A stretch of DNA of 47,834 nt, taken from assembly GCA_030615035.1 (NCBI GenBank), contig JAUXAC010000008.1:1-47834 (forward strand), in the 5' to 3' direction. Source of the stretch: Dehalococcoidia bacterium (GTDB lineage Bacteria > Chloroflexota > Dehalococcoidia > Dehalococcoidales > RBG-16-60-22). Shown piece by piece: positions 23,472-31,954 of this stretch (the first letter of the stretch is position 1; each line of letters starts with the position of its first letter). The notes under the pieces were generated by a model. The model ran no database searches. It was not told the DNA's origin and saw nothing but the letters and a program-made list of their open reading frames with translations. The translations under genes and the position numbers were made by a program.

Positions 23472-24818
23472 ATGGTTAGTAAGAGGACAGAAGAGCTTAT
23501 CAAATGGGATGCGGAACACATAATACATCCCTATGTTCCCGTTGGGCAAAATGCAGGATTGGTGATTGAAAAGGGCCACGGGATCTGGTTGGTGGACACA
23601 GAGGGCAAGGAATATATTGACATGGGGGCACAGTTGGGATATGCCCTCTTAGGTTACGGTCGGAAGGAAATCGCTGATGCAGTGCATGAGCAGATAAGTA
23701 ACCTCGGCACCACCCATTTATGGTTTGGATGGTCCAATGCAAAGATTATTGAGTGTGCCCAGAAGCTAGCTGAGTTTATGCCAAAGGGGCTAGACTATTT
23801 TCACTTCACCTCAGGTGGTTCGGAAGCCGTGGACAGCGCTCTTAAAATGGCTCGCCTATACTGGTCGCTTCAAGGCAAGAACAAGTGGAAAATCATCTGC
23901 TTCTATGGTGCCTACCACGGCTTTGGAGGCGCCACGTGGAGCACATCTCTAGGCAGAGGGAATGCGTGGGAAGGTATCGGGCCACCAACGCCCGGTTTTG
24001 TTTTCATCCCATCTTACTACTGCTATCGCTGTATGTTCGGGATGAAGTATCCCGACTGTAATATGCTGTGTGCTCGATATCTTGCTGAAGTTATTCAGAG
24101 CGAGGGAGTGGGAACTGTAGCCGCCTTTATGGCTGAGCCGGTGATGGGTGCCGCTGGCCTGATTGCACCCCCGCCTGAGTACTGGTCAATGGTGAGAAAG
24201 ATATGTGACGAGCATGATGTATTGATGATTGGTGACGAGGTGCAGAGCGGCTTTGTCAAAACCGGTAAGATGTTTGCCCTGCAAAATTGGAATGTCACAC
24301 CGGACATAATGACCTTCGCCAAGGCGATTAACAACGGCTTCGTTCCTTTTGGAGGAGTGGCAATTAACGATAGGGTTTACCAGGTTTTGAAGGGTAACCC
24401 ATTTTGGCACGGCTATACCTACAGCGGGCATGCGGTTGGTGCCGCTGCCTCAATAGCAACCCTTAACATCTACGCCAGAGACAAGGTAGTCGAGAATACT
24501 GTCAGGGTAGGCAAGCATATCGTGGAACGCCTTGAGGCTGAGTTCATGCCCCTTCCCTGCGTGGGCGGCTACACTGCGCTGGGTCTGATGATTGGAGTGG
24601 AAATAGTTGCCAACAAGACTACCAAGGCAGCATTTTCTCCAGAGATGAGGGGTAATATCCAGCGTCAGATGTGGGAGAGGGGAGTCCTGGCTCGACCAAT
24701 CTCTGGCTATGGGGGAACCAGACTTTTCATTGGCCCACCGTGCATAATAACCGTGGAACAGGCAGATAAAATGCTTGACCGCGTATTGCCCGTAATAGCT
24801 GCCCTAAAGCCAAGTTAG
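23472..24818 (+). CDS. Class III omega-aminotransferase (taurine/beta-alanine type candidate)
   Basis: This 448-residue PLP enzyme has a fold-type I layout: TSGGSEAVDSALKMAR (PLP phosphate site, near 115-130), YGAYHGF, the acidic GDEVQSGF and the Schiff-base Lys284 in FAKAINNG. A CYRCMFGMKYPDC segment near residue 185-200 is shared with several omega-amino acid and taurine:pyruvate aminotransferases. The linked alanine dehydrogenase suggests pyruvate is the acceptor. With ComA and Dsr nearby, taurine to sulfoacetaldehyde is attractive; beta-alanine or GABA are real alternatives, particularly as a malonate-semialdehyde-type dehydrogenase follows. GGAGGAG precedes the ATG. Confidence 0.78.
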   Translation: MVSKRTEELIKWDAEHIIHPYVPVGQNAGLVIEKGHGIWLVDTEGKEYIDMGAQLGYALLGYGRKEIADAVHEQISNLGTTHLWFGWSNAKIIECAQKLAEFMPKGLDYFHFTSGGSEAVDSALKMARLYWSLQGKNKWKIICFYGAYHGFGGATWSTSLGRGNAWEGIGPPTPGFVFIPSYYCYRCMFGMKYPDCNMLCARYLAEVIQSEGVGTVAAFMAEPVMGAAGLIAPPPEYWSMVRKICDEHDVLMIGDEVQSGFVKTGKMFALQNWNVTPDIMTFAKAINNGFVPFGGVAINDRVYQVLKGNPFWHGYTYSGHAVGAAASIATLNIYARDKVVENTVRVGKHIVERLEAEFMPLPCVGGYTALGLMIGVEIVANKTTKAAFSPEMRGNIQRQMWERGVLARPISGYGGTRLFIGPPCIITVEQADKMLDRVLPVIAALKPS

Positions 24819-24892
24819 ATAATGATTTATAGTCTAAGAGAAGATGAGCTTAATTTCCTGATACCAAAAATCAGTAAAAAGGAGCACAAGAC

Positions 24893-26380
24893 ATAGTAAT
24901 CTTAGCGGAGCCAATAAAAGAGGTATTAAAACTCAGGAACTATATCAATGGGAAATGGGTTGAATCCAAGGGTAAACTCCAAGATGTAATCAACCCTGCC
25001 ACTCAGAAGGTGATTGCCAAAGTTCCGGTATCAACCAAGGATGAGGTAGATGCGGCTGTAGCTGCAGCCAGGGAAGCTTTCCCTAAATGGAGAGCCACTC
25101 CTGCAGATGCCAGGGTGAGTTATCTCTTCAAGCTGCGGAACTTGATAGAAGAACGTGCCGAAGAAATTAGCAGAATTCAAACCATGGAGCACGGCAAGAC
25201 AATTCATGAATCGAGAGCAGAAACAAGGCGTGGCAATCAAAACGTGGAATTTGCGACCGGGATACCTTCGTTCATGATGGGATGTAACTCGGAGGATGTC
25301 GAGCCGGGCGTAGATGAGTATCTTATCCGACAGCCCCTGGGGGTCTTTGGCATGATTGCTCCGTACAACTTCCCATTTATGTTCCCACTTATGTTTCTAC
25401 CTCACGGTATTGCCACCGGGAACTGCATGGTTCTAAAGCCATCGCCTCTGGCTCCCATCAGCCAGGTAAAGATTGCCGAACTACTAGATGAAATTGGCCT
25501 TCCGCCTGGCGTATGGAATATAGTCCATGGCGGCGCCGAAGCTTCGTTAGTCATGCTAGAGCACCCAGACATCGTGGGAATAGCTTTTGTCGGCACCACT
25601 AAAGTAGGCAAGGATGTCATCTGCCGAAAGTGTGGGGAGACCGGCAAGAGATTTATCGCGCAATGTGGTGCCAAGAACTTCCTGGTGGTAATGCCGGATG
25701 CCGATGTAGAAAAATCGGTGACACACATGATGCCATCGTTTTTTGGCAATACCGGCCAGCGGTGCCTAGCCGCTAGCAATCTTGTTATTATTGGTGACGA
25801 TAAATTCTATAATAAGTTTGTAGATACGATTGTGGAATCAGCCTCCAAGCTAAAGGTTGGCCACGGGCTTGATGAAACAATTCAGGTTGGACCCCTCAAA
25901 TCAGTGGATGGTAAAGAGAGGGTAATTAAATACATCGAAAAAGGTATAGAGGAGGGAGCAAAACTTAGGCTTGATGGGAGAAACCCGAAAATCGTGGGGG
26001 GCTACCCGGACGCATGCTTTGTTGGGCCAACAATTTTTCAGGATGCAACACCGGATATGACGATTGGCCGGGAAGAAATCTTTGGTCCCGTGATGAGCAT
26101 TATGAGAGCCGAGAGTTTTGATGAAGCGATAGATATGATCCACAGTAATCCCTACGGCAATGGGGCGTCTATCTTTACCTCGAATGGCAAGCTTGCCAGA
26201 GAATTTCAATGCCGGGTCCAGGCTGGCAATATCGGTATAAATGTAGGGGTACCGGCGCCGGCGGCAAGCTTCCCGTTTGGAGGGATGAAGGATTCTTTCT
26301 TTGGAGTCTTGCACGGGGAAGGTCAAGAGGTCATCCGTTTTTTCACCGAGAGTAAAGTCGTTGTCCAGAGGTGGTTCTAG
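24893..26380 (+). CDS. Methylmalonate-semialdehyde-dehydrogenase-type ALDH, no canonical start
   Basis: This member of the aldehyde dehydrogenase superfamily resembles CoA-acylating MmsA/IolA: APYNFPFMFPLM, the catalytic Cys291 in NTGQRCLAAS, EEIFGPV and the C-terminal HGEGQEVIRFFTESK. The conserved N-terminus LRNYINGKWVESKG is encoded upstream of the first canonical start (GTG at 25010), so translation must begin earlier. The only site with a good ribosome signal is ATA at 24893, 8 nt after AAGGAG; an in-frame TAA lies at 24875. From there the protein is 495 residues, the family's usual length. The substrate could be malonate semialdehyde or another short semialdehyde, including a sulfo-aldehyde. 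Confidence 0.78.
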   Translation: MVILAEPIKEVLKLRNYINGKWVESKGKLQDVINPATQKVIAKVPVSTKDEVDAAVAAAREAFPKWRATPADARVSYLFKLRNLIEERAEEISRIQTMEHGKTIHESRAETRRGNQNVEFATGIPSFMMGCNSEDVEPGVDEYLIRQPLGVFGMIAPYNFPFMFPLMFLPHGIATGNCMVLKPSPLAPISQVKIAELLDEIGLPPGVWNIVHGGAEASLVMLEHPDIVGIAFVGTTKVGKDVICRKCGETGKRFIAQCGAKNFLVVMPDADVEKSVTHMMPSFFGNTGQRCLAASNLVIIGDDKFYNKFVDTIVESASKLKVGHGLDETIQVGPLKSVDGKERVIKYIEKGIEEGAKLRLDGRNPKIVGGYPDACFVGPTIFQDATPDMTIGREEIFGPVMSIMRAESFDEAIDMIHSNPYGNGASIFTSNGKLAREFQCRVQAGNIGINVGVPAPAASFPFGGMKDSFFGVLHGEGQEVIRFFTESKVVVQRWF

Positions 26381-26464
26381 ATGAAACCAAATACAACATC
26401 GGCCATCATCAGTTTGGCCGAAAGGCTTGAAAAGAGACCCGACAAGATTATCTCAATGACTTGA
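26381..26464 (+). CDS. 27-residue frame, possible truncated gene start
   Basis: An ATG directly follows the aldehyde dehydrogenase stop and encodes 27 residues (MKPNTTSAIISLAERLEKR... then TGA). It reads like the amino-terminal helix of a larger protein that has been cut off. The TGA overlaps a TTGACA box of the next promoter. It is a small-protein candidate or gene remnant; no family is recognised. Confidence 0.3.
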   Translation: MKPNTTSAIISLAERLEKRPDKIISMT

Positions 26465-26487
26465 CATAGTGCTATAATTGCTATAAT
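26461..26487 (+). promoter_or_regulatory. Promoter candidate for the TRAP operon
   Basis: TTGACA (26461-26466) is followed after 15 bp by TATAAT (26482-26487), in a very AT-rich stretch with a second TATAAT at 26473. The spacing is short; with 17 bp the -10 would be TAATTA. It lies about 155 bp before dctP, so the leader is long. Confidence 0.5.
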
Positions 26488-26641
26488 TATATATAAAAGA
26501 CTTTATTAGCCTTGAGGCCGAGCTAAGTACTAAGTTTGTCTAGCACTGAAATAATGTAGAAAAAGGGGGTGGTAATATAAGAAGCATCAATTTAGGAAGA
26601 AAACAGACTAAGACAAATTTTTAAAGAAAGGAGTGAAAAAG

Positions 26642-27769
26642 ATGAAAAGGAAAATATTGTTAATCCCATTGGCATTGCTGTTAGCCATAAGCCTGGCTGC
26701 TATTGGCTGTCCGGCACCAGCTCCAGCTCCGGCACCAGCACCTGCTCCGGCACCAGCTCCAGCTCCGGCACCAGCACCAGCGCCAACACCGGCCCCAGAA
26801 TACGGGCCTCCATCAGAGGTGACCGACTGGGTATTCCAGCCATGCTTTGATTCATCAGACGCCGGCTGGCCACTTGGTCTAATCCCCTGGATTAGGGACG
26901 TGGAAGCATCGACTGAAGGCACGGTAAAAATCGAGCTACTCGCTGTTGGCTCCATAACCAGCTCGGACGAGGCGTTCGGGGCTGCTGCTTCGGGGATGAC
27001 CGACGTCTATGCTGGTTGGGCCACTGTCTATAGCGGAGATTTGCCCGAGGGTATGCACGCCTATGGAAACGCGTTTGGTTGTGCAAATCACTTTGAAGGC
27101 TGGGCCTGGGTAAAGGGAGACCCTAAATATCGTGTATATGATATTGTTGAGGCAGGAGCTAACAGGGTCAATATGCACTGGGCTGGTTGGTGTTCCCAGG
27201 GACCCAATGCCGCATTCCCCAACAAGCCCGTACGCAAATGGGAGGACTTCGAGGGGATCAAGATGAGGGCTGGTGGTCCTCAAGCGATATTCCTTGAAGC
27301 CATGGGTGGTGTACCGGTGGCTATGCCTGGTGGTGAGATATATATGGCGATAAAGCTGGGCACCATTGAAGGCACCTTCTGGGACACCGGCGGCACGGAT
27401 GACATGAAATTCTACGAGGTTGTAGACTATGCAATCCAGCCAGGATGGTGTCCAAATCAGTGTCAGGAAATATACGTAGGCCTTGATAGCTGGAATGCCC
27501 TGACGCAGTGGCAGAGGGACCGCATCGACGATGTGTTCATGCCCAACTACTTCGAGTCCAGTCGACTGCACTATGCAGGAGTAATTGAGGCACTAAAAGC
27601 CATTGAGGATTACGGCGGCGAGGTTATATACCTATCTGATACAGAAATAGCCAGAATGACCCAGAGGTGCGTGGAGCTAGTATACCCCAAGGTCGCTGCA
27701 CTATCGGCAGGCTCTGCCCAGGCAATCGAATTGCAGAAGGAATTCCTCAGGGACGTTGGTCGGCTGTAA
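26642..27769 (+). CDS. TRAP transporter solute-binding lipoprotein DctP
   Basis: This 375-residue extracytoplasmic binding protein has a lipoprotein signal ending in LAAIGC, Cys23 being the lipidation site. A 29-residue Pro-Ala linker follows, then the DctP-type binding domain with MRAGGPQAIFLEAMGGVPVAMPGGEIYMA patterns (the Arg of MRAGG normally binds the substrate carboxylate). The ATG at 26642 is chosen for its 8-nt distance from AAAGGAG; a GTG at 26633 is too close. TRAP systems import acidic organic solutes with a Na+ gradient. The gene context suggests a sulfonate such as taurine, isethionate or sulfolactate, but the ligand cannot be read from sequence. Confidence 0.9.
   Translation: MKRKILLIPLALLLAISLAAIGCPAPAPAPAPAPAPAPAPAPAPAPAPTPAPEYGPPSEVTDWVFQPCFDSSDAGWPLGLIPWIRDVEASTEGTVKIELLAVGSITSSDEAFGAAASGMTDVYAGWATVYSGDLPEGMHAYGNAFGCANHFEGWAWVKGDPKYRVYDIVEAGANRVNMHWAGWCSQGPNAAFPNKPVRKWEDFEGIKMRAGGPQAIFLEAMGGVPVAMPGGEIYMAIKLGTIEGTFWDTGGTDDMKFYEVVDYAIQPGWCPNQCQEIYVGLDSWNALTQWQRDRIDDVFMPNYFESSRLHYAGVIEALKAIEDYGGEVIYLSDTEIARMTQRCVELVYPKVAALSAGSAQAIELQKEFLRDVGRL
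26711..26797 (+). repeat. Pro-Ala coding repeat in DctP
   Basis: About 14 CCN-GCN dipeptide codon pairs encode residues 24-52 of the lipoprotein as an extended linker between lipid anchor and binding domain. Codons vary (CCA/CCG/CCT, GCA/GCT), and longer blocks such as GGCACCAGCTCCAGCTCC recur, indicating growth by duplication. Confidence 0.9.
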
Positions 27770-27800
27770 TCTTGAGTAAAAATTGGAGGGCGTATCCTTA

Positions 27801-28343
27801 GTGAAAGTTTGGAGCCAGATAGGCCAAACAATTGAGTCCACCAATGAATGGGCGGGGAGGGCAGTGTGGGTCGTTATCATCTACTTGATGTGTTTGGGTG
27901 TATTCGATGTAATGATGAGGTATCTGTTCAACAAGCCCTCTCTATGGATTTGGCTAACACTTCAGTTCGCTATGGTTACATTTGCTTGCCTTGGTGGGGG
28001 ATACGCCCTCCAAAAAGGCGCATTCGTCAAGTTAGACATACTCTACGGTCGCCTTCCTACTCGTACCAAGGCGATTCTTGATATAATTACTTTTTCCTTC
28101 ACTTTGCTATATTGTTCCGTATTGATATGGAAGGGGATAGAGGCAGCTAACGCATCTTTTACCATTCGCCAGATGACGTCAACTGCGATTCGGCTACCCC
28201 TCTACCACCTAAAGTCACTGATACCTCTGGGGGGTTTATTGGTTCTGCTGGTGGCAATAAAGAAATTTGTCCTAGATGTCAGGATAGTGCTCGGTAAAGG
28301 AGCAGTGCCGAGCGGAAGTAAGCCCTCTGGTTTTTTCTCTTAA
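27801..28343 (+). CDS. TRAP transporter small membrane subunit DctQ
   Basis: This 180-residue protein has four predicted transmembrane helices, beginning near residue 17 and including the typical VFDVMMRYLFNKPSLW segment. It bridges binding protein and channel subunit in TRAP systems. GTG at 27801 is taken as the start because GGAGGG lies about 10 nt upstream; the further-upstream TTG would overlap that site. It lies between dctP and dctM. Confidence 0.88.
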   Translation: MKVWSQIGQTIESTNEWAGRAVWVVIIYLMCLGVFDVMMRYLFNKPSLWIWLTLQFAMVTFACLGGGYALQKGAFVKLDILYGRLPTRTKAILDIITFSFTLLYCSVLIWKGIEAANASFTIRQMTSTAIRLPLYHLKSLIPLGGLLVLLVAIKKFVLDVRIVLGKGAVPSGSKPSGFFS

Positions 28344-28469
28344 GGTGGGGCATAAAGTCAAGAGTAGCAAAAGATAAAGAAGGATTTCAAGCCCTTTGCA
28401 TTAATAAGGTAAATGGCTAAGTGAGATTTATATGCTTAGGAATTTTAGAATTACCGGAGACACACGAGA

Positions 28470-29795
28470 TTGAGTGTTGAACTTATTACCATATTAATGT
28501 TTGTGTGCCTCTTTGGCTCCCTGTTCATGGGATTGCCTGTTGCCCTTGGTTTGGGTGGCACTGCAATTCTATTCGCCGTCCTGATGAGTCCCCGGACTCT
28601 CTTAGCTGCTGCTATGACCTTTTTTTACACTCCGTGGCAGGCTGTCCTTGTAACCGTCCCTATGTTCATTTTCATGGGGAATCTGGTGCGATATTCAGGT
28701 ATTGCCGACGCTGCCTATGATATGGGATACAAGTTGATTGGTAGTCTCAGCGGCGGACTGGCAATGGGAACTGTCATCATCTGCACCTTCTTCGCCGCTA
28801 TTACCGGGATAACTCCCCCAGCTACTATTACCATGGGACTGATAGCCATCCCATCTATGTTAAAGCGTAAGTACCATAAGACAATAGCCATTGGCTGTGT
28901 AGGAGCAGGGGGGGCACTGGGTGCCCTCATTCCCCCCAGCGTTCCCTTTATTTTCTACGGTGTTATCGCCAAGGAATCAATAGGGGCTCTATTTATGGGG
29001 GGAGTCATGCCCGGATTGTTGCTGGCTACCTTGTATATAAGTTACATTGGTATAAGGTGCAAACTGCAGCCGCACATGGGTCCGGCAATACCGCCGGAGG
29101 AGAGGGTCTCCTGGGGTGAGAAAGCCAAATCGGTCACCGCCATCTGGCCATTCCTAGTCCTTATCTTTATCGTTCTCGGCGTAATCTGGTTGGGAGTGGC
29201 AACGCCGACAGAGGCAGCCTGTTTTGGTGCTGCTGGCGCTCTTATCATTAATACTGTATACCGCAAACTCAGCCGGCAGGTGCTCAAAGACTCACTGTCT
29301 ACTACCGTTCAGCTAGCCGCTATGGGTGTGTGGATTCTTATTGGAGCTAACCTCTTTGTCAACGTCTTTAGCGCTTTAGGCTGCCAAGACGTGGTGACTT
29401 CAACTGTTCTGGCGATGCCCGGTGGCAGGTGGGGTATCCTGATTATGATGATGTTCGTTATCATGATACTTGGGTGTGTTATGGATGACTGGGCGATAAT
29501 AATGCTGGTTACTCCCCTGTATGTGCCTATAATTGTAGCTCTGGGCTTCAGCAAGCTATGGTTTGGCATCATTTTCATCGTCAATATACAGATTGCTTAC
29601 CTGTCGCCTCCCTTCGGCTTTGTCCTGTTCTGGCTGAAGGGTATTGTGCCGCCAGGTGTAACCATGGGAGATATTTACCGCTCAATTTTCCCCTTTACCA
29701 TACTTCAATTAATTGGCTTGACTTTATGTATAGTATTCCCCCAGATAGGTATGTGGCTTCCCGGCACAATGATTAAGAAGCCAATAGGAGCATGA
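28470..29795 (+). CDS. TRAP transporter large permease subunit DctM
   Basis: This 441-residue polytopic permease of the ion-transporter superfamily has about 12 hydrophobic segments. FMGLPVALGLGGTA at the N-terminus, GALIPPSVPFIFYGVIA near 155 and the conserved ATPTEAACFGA near 250 are typical DctM motifs. It starts with TTG, with GGAG 10 nt upstream. It moves the solute delivered by DctP, driven by Na+ or H+. A 126-bp gap after dctQ contains nothing recognisable. Confidence 0.93.
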   Translation: MSVELITILMFVCLFGSLFMGLPVALGLGGTAILFAVLMSPRTLLAAAMTFFYTPWQAVLVTVPMFIFMGNLVRYSGIADAAYDMGYKLIGSLSGGLAMGTVIICTFFAAITGITPPATITMGLIAIPSMLKRKYHKTIAIGCVGAGGALGALIPPSVPFIFYGVIAKESIGALFMGGVMPGLLLATLYISYIGIRCKLQPHMGPAIPPEERVSWGEKAKSVTAIWPFLVLIFIVLGVIWLGVATPTEAACFGAAGALIINTVYRKLSRQVLKDSLSTTVQLAAMGVWILIGANLFVNVFSALGCQDVVTSTVLAMPGGRWGILIMMMFVIMILGCVMDDWAIIMLVTPLYVPIIVALGFSKLWFGIIFIVNIQIAYLSPPFGFVLFWLKGIVPPGVTMGDIYRSIFPFTILQLIGLTLCIVFPQIGMWLPGTMIKKPIGA

Positions 29796-29903
29796 TTAAG
29801 TAAGTTCCGGTAGTGCACTAAAGTGTGAGATATAATTTGATGGACGCACTGAGAGCAGATAACAGTTTAAAAACAGAATAATAACGGGTAGGGTGCATTA
29901 AAA

Positions 29904-30899
29904 GTGCAAGAACTATATAAGCGGGCTGTTCAAGTTGTTAGAGCAAAGTTCGGCTTAGTGTCGAATAAGCGGGAATTAATATTTAACCCAGAGTTTTTTG
30001 AGAATCGCAAAGTTATACAGTGTCTATTAACTGATATATACCGAGTTGATGATATTCCCTTTAATGAAAAGTTGGATGCCTGTATTTATGTGCATGATGT
30101 TGAGGGTGTCCCACCAGCTGTTACCGTAACTAACCGAGAGGTACGGTTGGTGGGCAATATCAGCCAGCTCGATGCGCAGATGTCAGACAGGCGATATAGT
30201 CTCTTTGGCAACCTTGGGCTCTTCTTCAGATATTCCCTAGCTACTCTGGAGAGATATCACGATATTTTTAGTTTCCACGCCTCGGCAATGTACATCCCTG
30301 ACGAAGATGAGCTTCTTCTTCTCGTAGGTGGGGCCGGAGCGGGTAAGACATGTTTGTTGCTGGAGGGTTTGAATCGGGGGTATCAGATGTTCAGCACCGA
30401 GATGACCCACATCAAGTTTGAAGGCGATAAATGCCTCTTTTTCAAGGGTTCGCTCATTGATAATGTGCGGATTGGTAATTTCGTTTACGATTTCCCCACT
30501 GTGCCCCGGTTGCTGAACTTAAGGTTGCCTAAGGTTAAGGATATATGGAACACGAAGGTAACCGTTGACTTGCATGACAGGACTACCAGCGAGGATATTT
30601 TGGTCAATCCAAAGGTAACCCTAATATTTCCCAAAATAGAGGAGGGTCGTGACGAGGCTATTTTTGGGGATATCACTGACAAGCGCAAGCTGGTAAAGTC
30701 GCTTTTTGATAATGCCACGGAAAAAATTGCCAACACGGCTCTCCTGTACGATACCATCCCGGTAGGCTGTCTGGATAGTCCAGAGCTTATGCAGAAGCGG
30801 CTGAAGGCGATGGAAAAATTCGTTTCCGGTGAGCTTTTCGAAATTAAGAGGGCTAAAACAATCTTAGCTAGCCCAACAACTTGTATGAAGGAGGTGTGA
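29904..30899 (+). CDS. HPr-kinase/PEPCK-like P-loop protein
   Basis: This 331-residue protein has an uncharacterised N-terminal domain (about 1-125) and a C-terminal nucleotide-binding region: FHASAMYI, Walker A GGAGAGKT (Lys148-Thr149), then GYQMFSTEMTHI. This order (His box, P-loop, acidic box) is that of the HPr kinase/PEP carboxykinase-like superfamily, some members of which phosphorylate small molecules or Ser rather than HPr. No PTS gene is in the window. It ends where the ribosome site of comA begins, so the two are translationally linked. A small-molecule kinase acting on sulfolactate is a hypothesis from that linkage alone. GTG start. Confidence 0.6.
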   Translation: MQELYKRAVQVVRAKFGLVSNKRELIFNPEFFENRKVIQCLLTDIYRVDDIPFNEKLDACIYVHDVEGVPPAVTVTNREVRLVGNISQLDAQMSDRRYSLFGNLGLFFRYSLATLERYHDIFSFHASAMYIPDEDELLLLVGGAGAGKTCLLLEGLNRGYQMFSTEMTHIKFEGDKCLFFKGSLIDNVRIGNFVYDFPTVPRLLNLRLPKVKDIWNTKVTVDLHDRTTSEDILVNPKVTLIFPKIEEGRDEAIFGDITDKRKLVKSLFDNATEKIANTALLYDTIPVGCLDSPELMQKRLKAMEKFVSGELFEIKRAKTILASPTTCMKEV

Positions 30900-30900
30900 T

Positions 30901-31695
30901 ATGACTAAAGCATGGGAAGGATATGTCCCAATTCCAGTCAAGGGGAGAAGTGTTAAGCCGCGCACTTCAGGCTATACCATGGTCATTGAGAAAGGCTCGG
31001 GTATTAACGCCACTAAAGACTTGATGAACACGGCTGCCGATTATATTGATTCAGTTAAGAACACGTTCGGCACGGCGGCATTCCTGGACGAGAAGCTGCT
31101 CAAGGAGAAGATTGAGATAATAAAAGCGGCTGGGGTAGATGTCTATCCCGGTGGCACCTTCCTCGAAGCAGCGGTAGCTCAAGGAGCCTATGATAAATAT
31201 CTGGAAAGGTGCAAGCAGCTCGGATTTAACACTATAGAGGTCTCTGACGGGACCATTGAAATATCCAAAGAGCTTCGCAAAGAGCTAATTATCAAAGCCC
31301 TGGATAAGGGTTTTAAGGTAATCTCGGAAGTAGGCAAAAAAGACCCGAAAGACGACCCGCCTTTAGAAGTGAAGCTAGATTTAGTCAAATTTGACCTGTC
31401 GTTGGGAGTCTTTAAAGTTATTGTGGAAGCGCGGGAAGCCAGTAAAGGCGTGGGCATTTATGATGCTTCAGGGGCGGTAAAGGAATCTGAGGTAGATGCC
31501 ATTGTCGCCGGAGTTGACGATGTTAATGACCTGATTTGGGAAGCAGCCATTAAGAGTCAGCAGTTATTCCTTATTCGAAAGTTCGGCCCCAATGTTAACA
31601 TCGGCAATGTGCCCCCCGAGGACATCCTGGCTCTGGAAGCGCTAAGGTGTGGTCTACGCGGAGACACTCTAAAGGCAGCGGTGGCAAAGCTCTAG
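30901..31695 (+). CDS. comA: Phosphosulfolactate synthase, ComA family
   Basis: This 264-residue TIM-barrel enzyme adds sulfite to PEP to form (R)-2-phospho-3-sulfolactate, the first step of coenzyme M synthesis in methanogens and of sulfolactate formation in some bacteria. Family blocks are clear: KPRTSGYTMVIEKGSG, GGTFLEAA, LGFNTIEVSDGTIEI, GVGIYDASG and NVNIGNV followed by LEALRCGLRGDT. AAGGAGGTG precedes the ATG and it is coupled to the P-loop gene before it. Neither comB (phosphatase) nor comDE (decarboxylase) is present nearby, so coenzyme M synthesis is not supported. The reverse reaction would yield sulfite and PEP. Confidence 0.88.
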   Translation: MTKAWEGYVPIPVKGRSVKPRTSGYTMVIEKGSGINATKDLMNTAADYIDSVKNTFGTAAFLDEKLLKEKIEIIKAAGVDVYPGGTFLEAAVAQGAYDKYLERCKQLGFNTIEVSDGTIEISKELRKELIIKALDKGFKVISEVGKKDPKDDPPLEVKLDLVKFDLSLGVFKVIVEAREASKGVGIYDASGAVKESEVDAIVAGVDDVNDLIWEAAIKSQQLFLIRKFGPNVNIGNVPPEDILALEALRCGLRGDTLKAAVAKL

Positions 31696-31723
31696 TTAAA
31701 TCTTAAGGAAAGGCAGGTATTTT

Positions 31724-31954
31724 ATGGCAAGAATTTACGTTAATGAGGATTACTGTAAGGGCTGTAACTTGTGCATACATTTTTGCCCCAAGAATGTGTT
31801 CGAGACTTCAACCAGGTTAAATAAGCGCGGGTTCCCTATGCCGACAATAGTCCACATTGAGGACTGTAATGCTTGTGGTGTGTGTGAGTTATTCTGCCCC
31901 GACTTCGCTATCGTGGTTGAAAAGGAGGAAAAGGAGGAGGTAGCCAAAAAATGA
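31724..31954 (+). CDS. 2-oxoacid:ferredoxin oxidoreductase, delta (ferredoxin) subunit
   Basis: This 76-residue protein carries two [4Fe-4S] motifs, CKGCNLCIHFCPK and CNACGVCELFCPD, as in KorD/VorD. It passes electrons from the TPP-bearing core to free ferredoxin. Its TGA overlaps the ATG of the alpha subunit (ATGA). It is the first gene of a four-subunit set that follows comA after 28 bp. Confidence 0.9.
   Translation: MARIYVNEDYCKGCNLCIHFCPKNVFETSTRLNKRGFPMPTIVHIEDCNACGVCELFCPDFAIVVEKEEKEEVAKK

Noticed and set aside
26608..26955. Gly-Ala repeat protein on the minus strand
   Set aside because: It is the complement of the Pro-Ala linker codons of dctP.
26936..27571. 211-codon frame antisense to dctP
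   Set aside because: No start signal and no recognisable domains; dctP on the other strand is certain.
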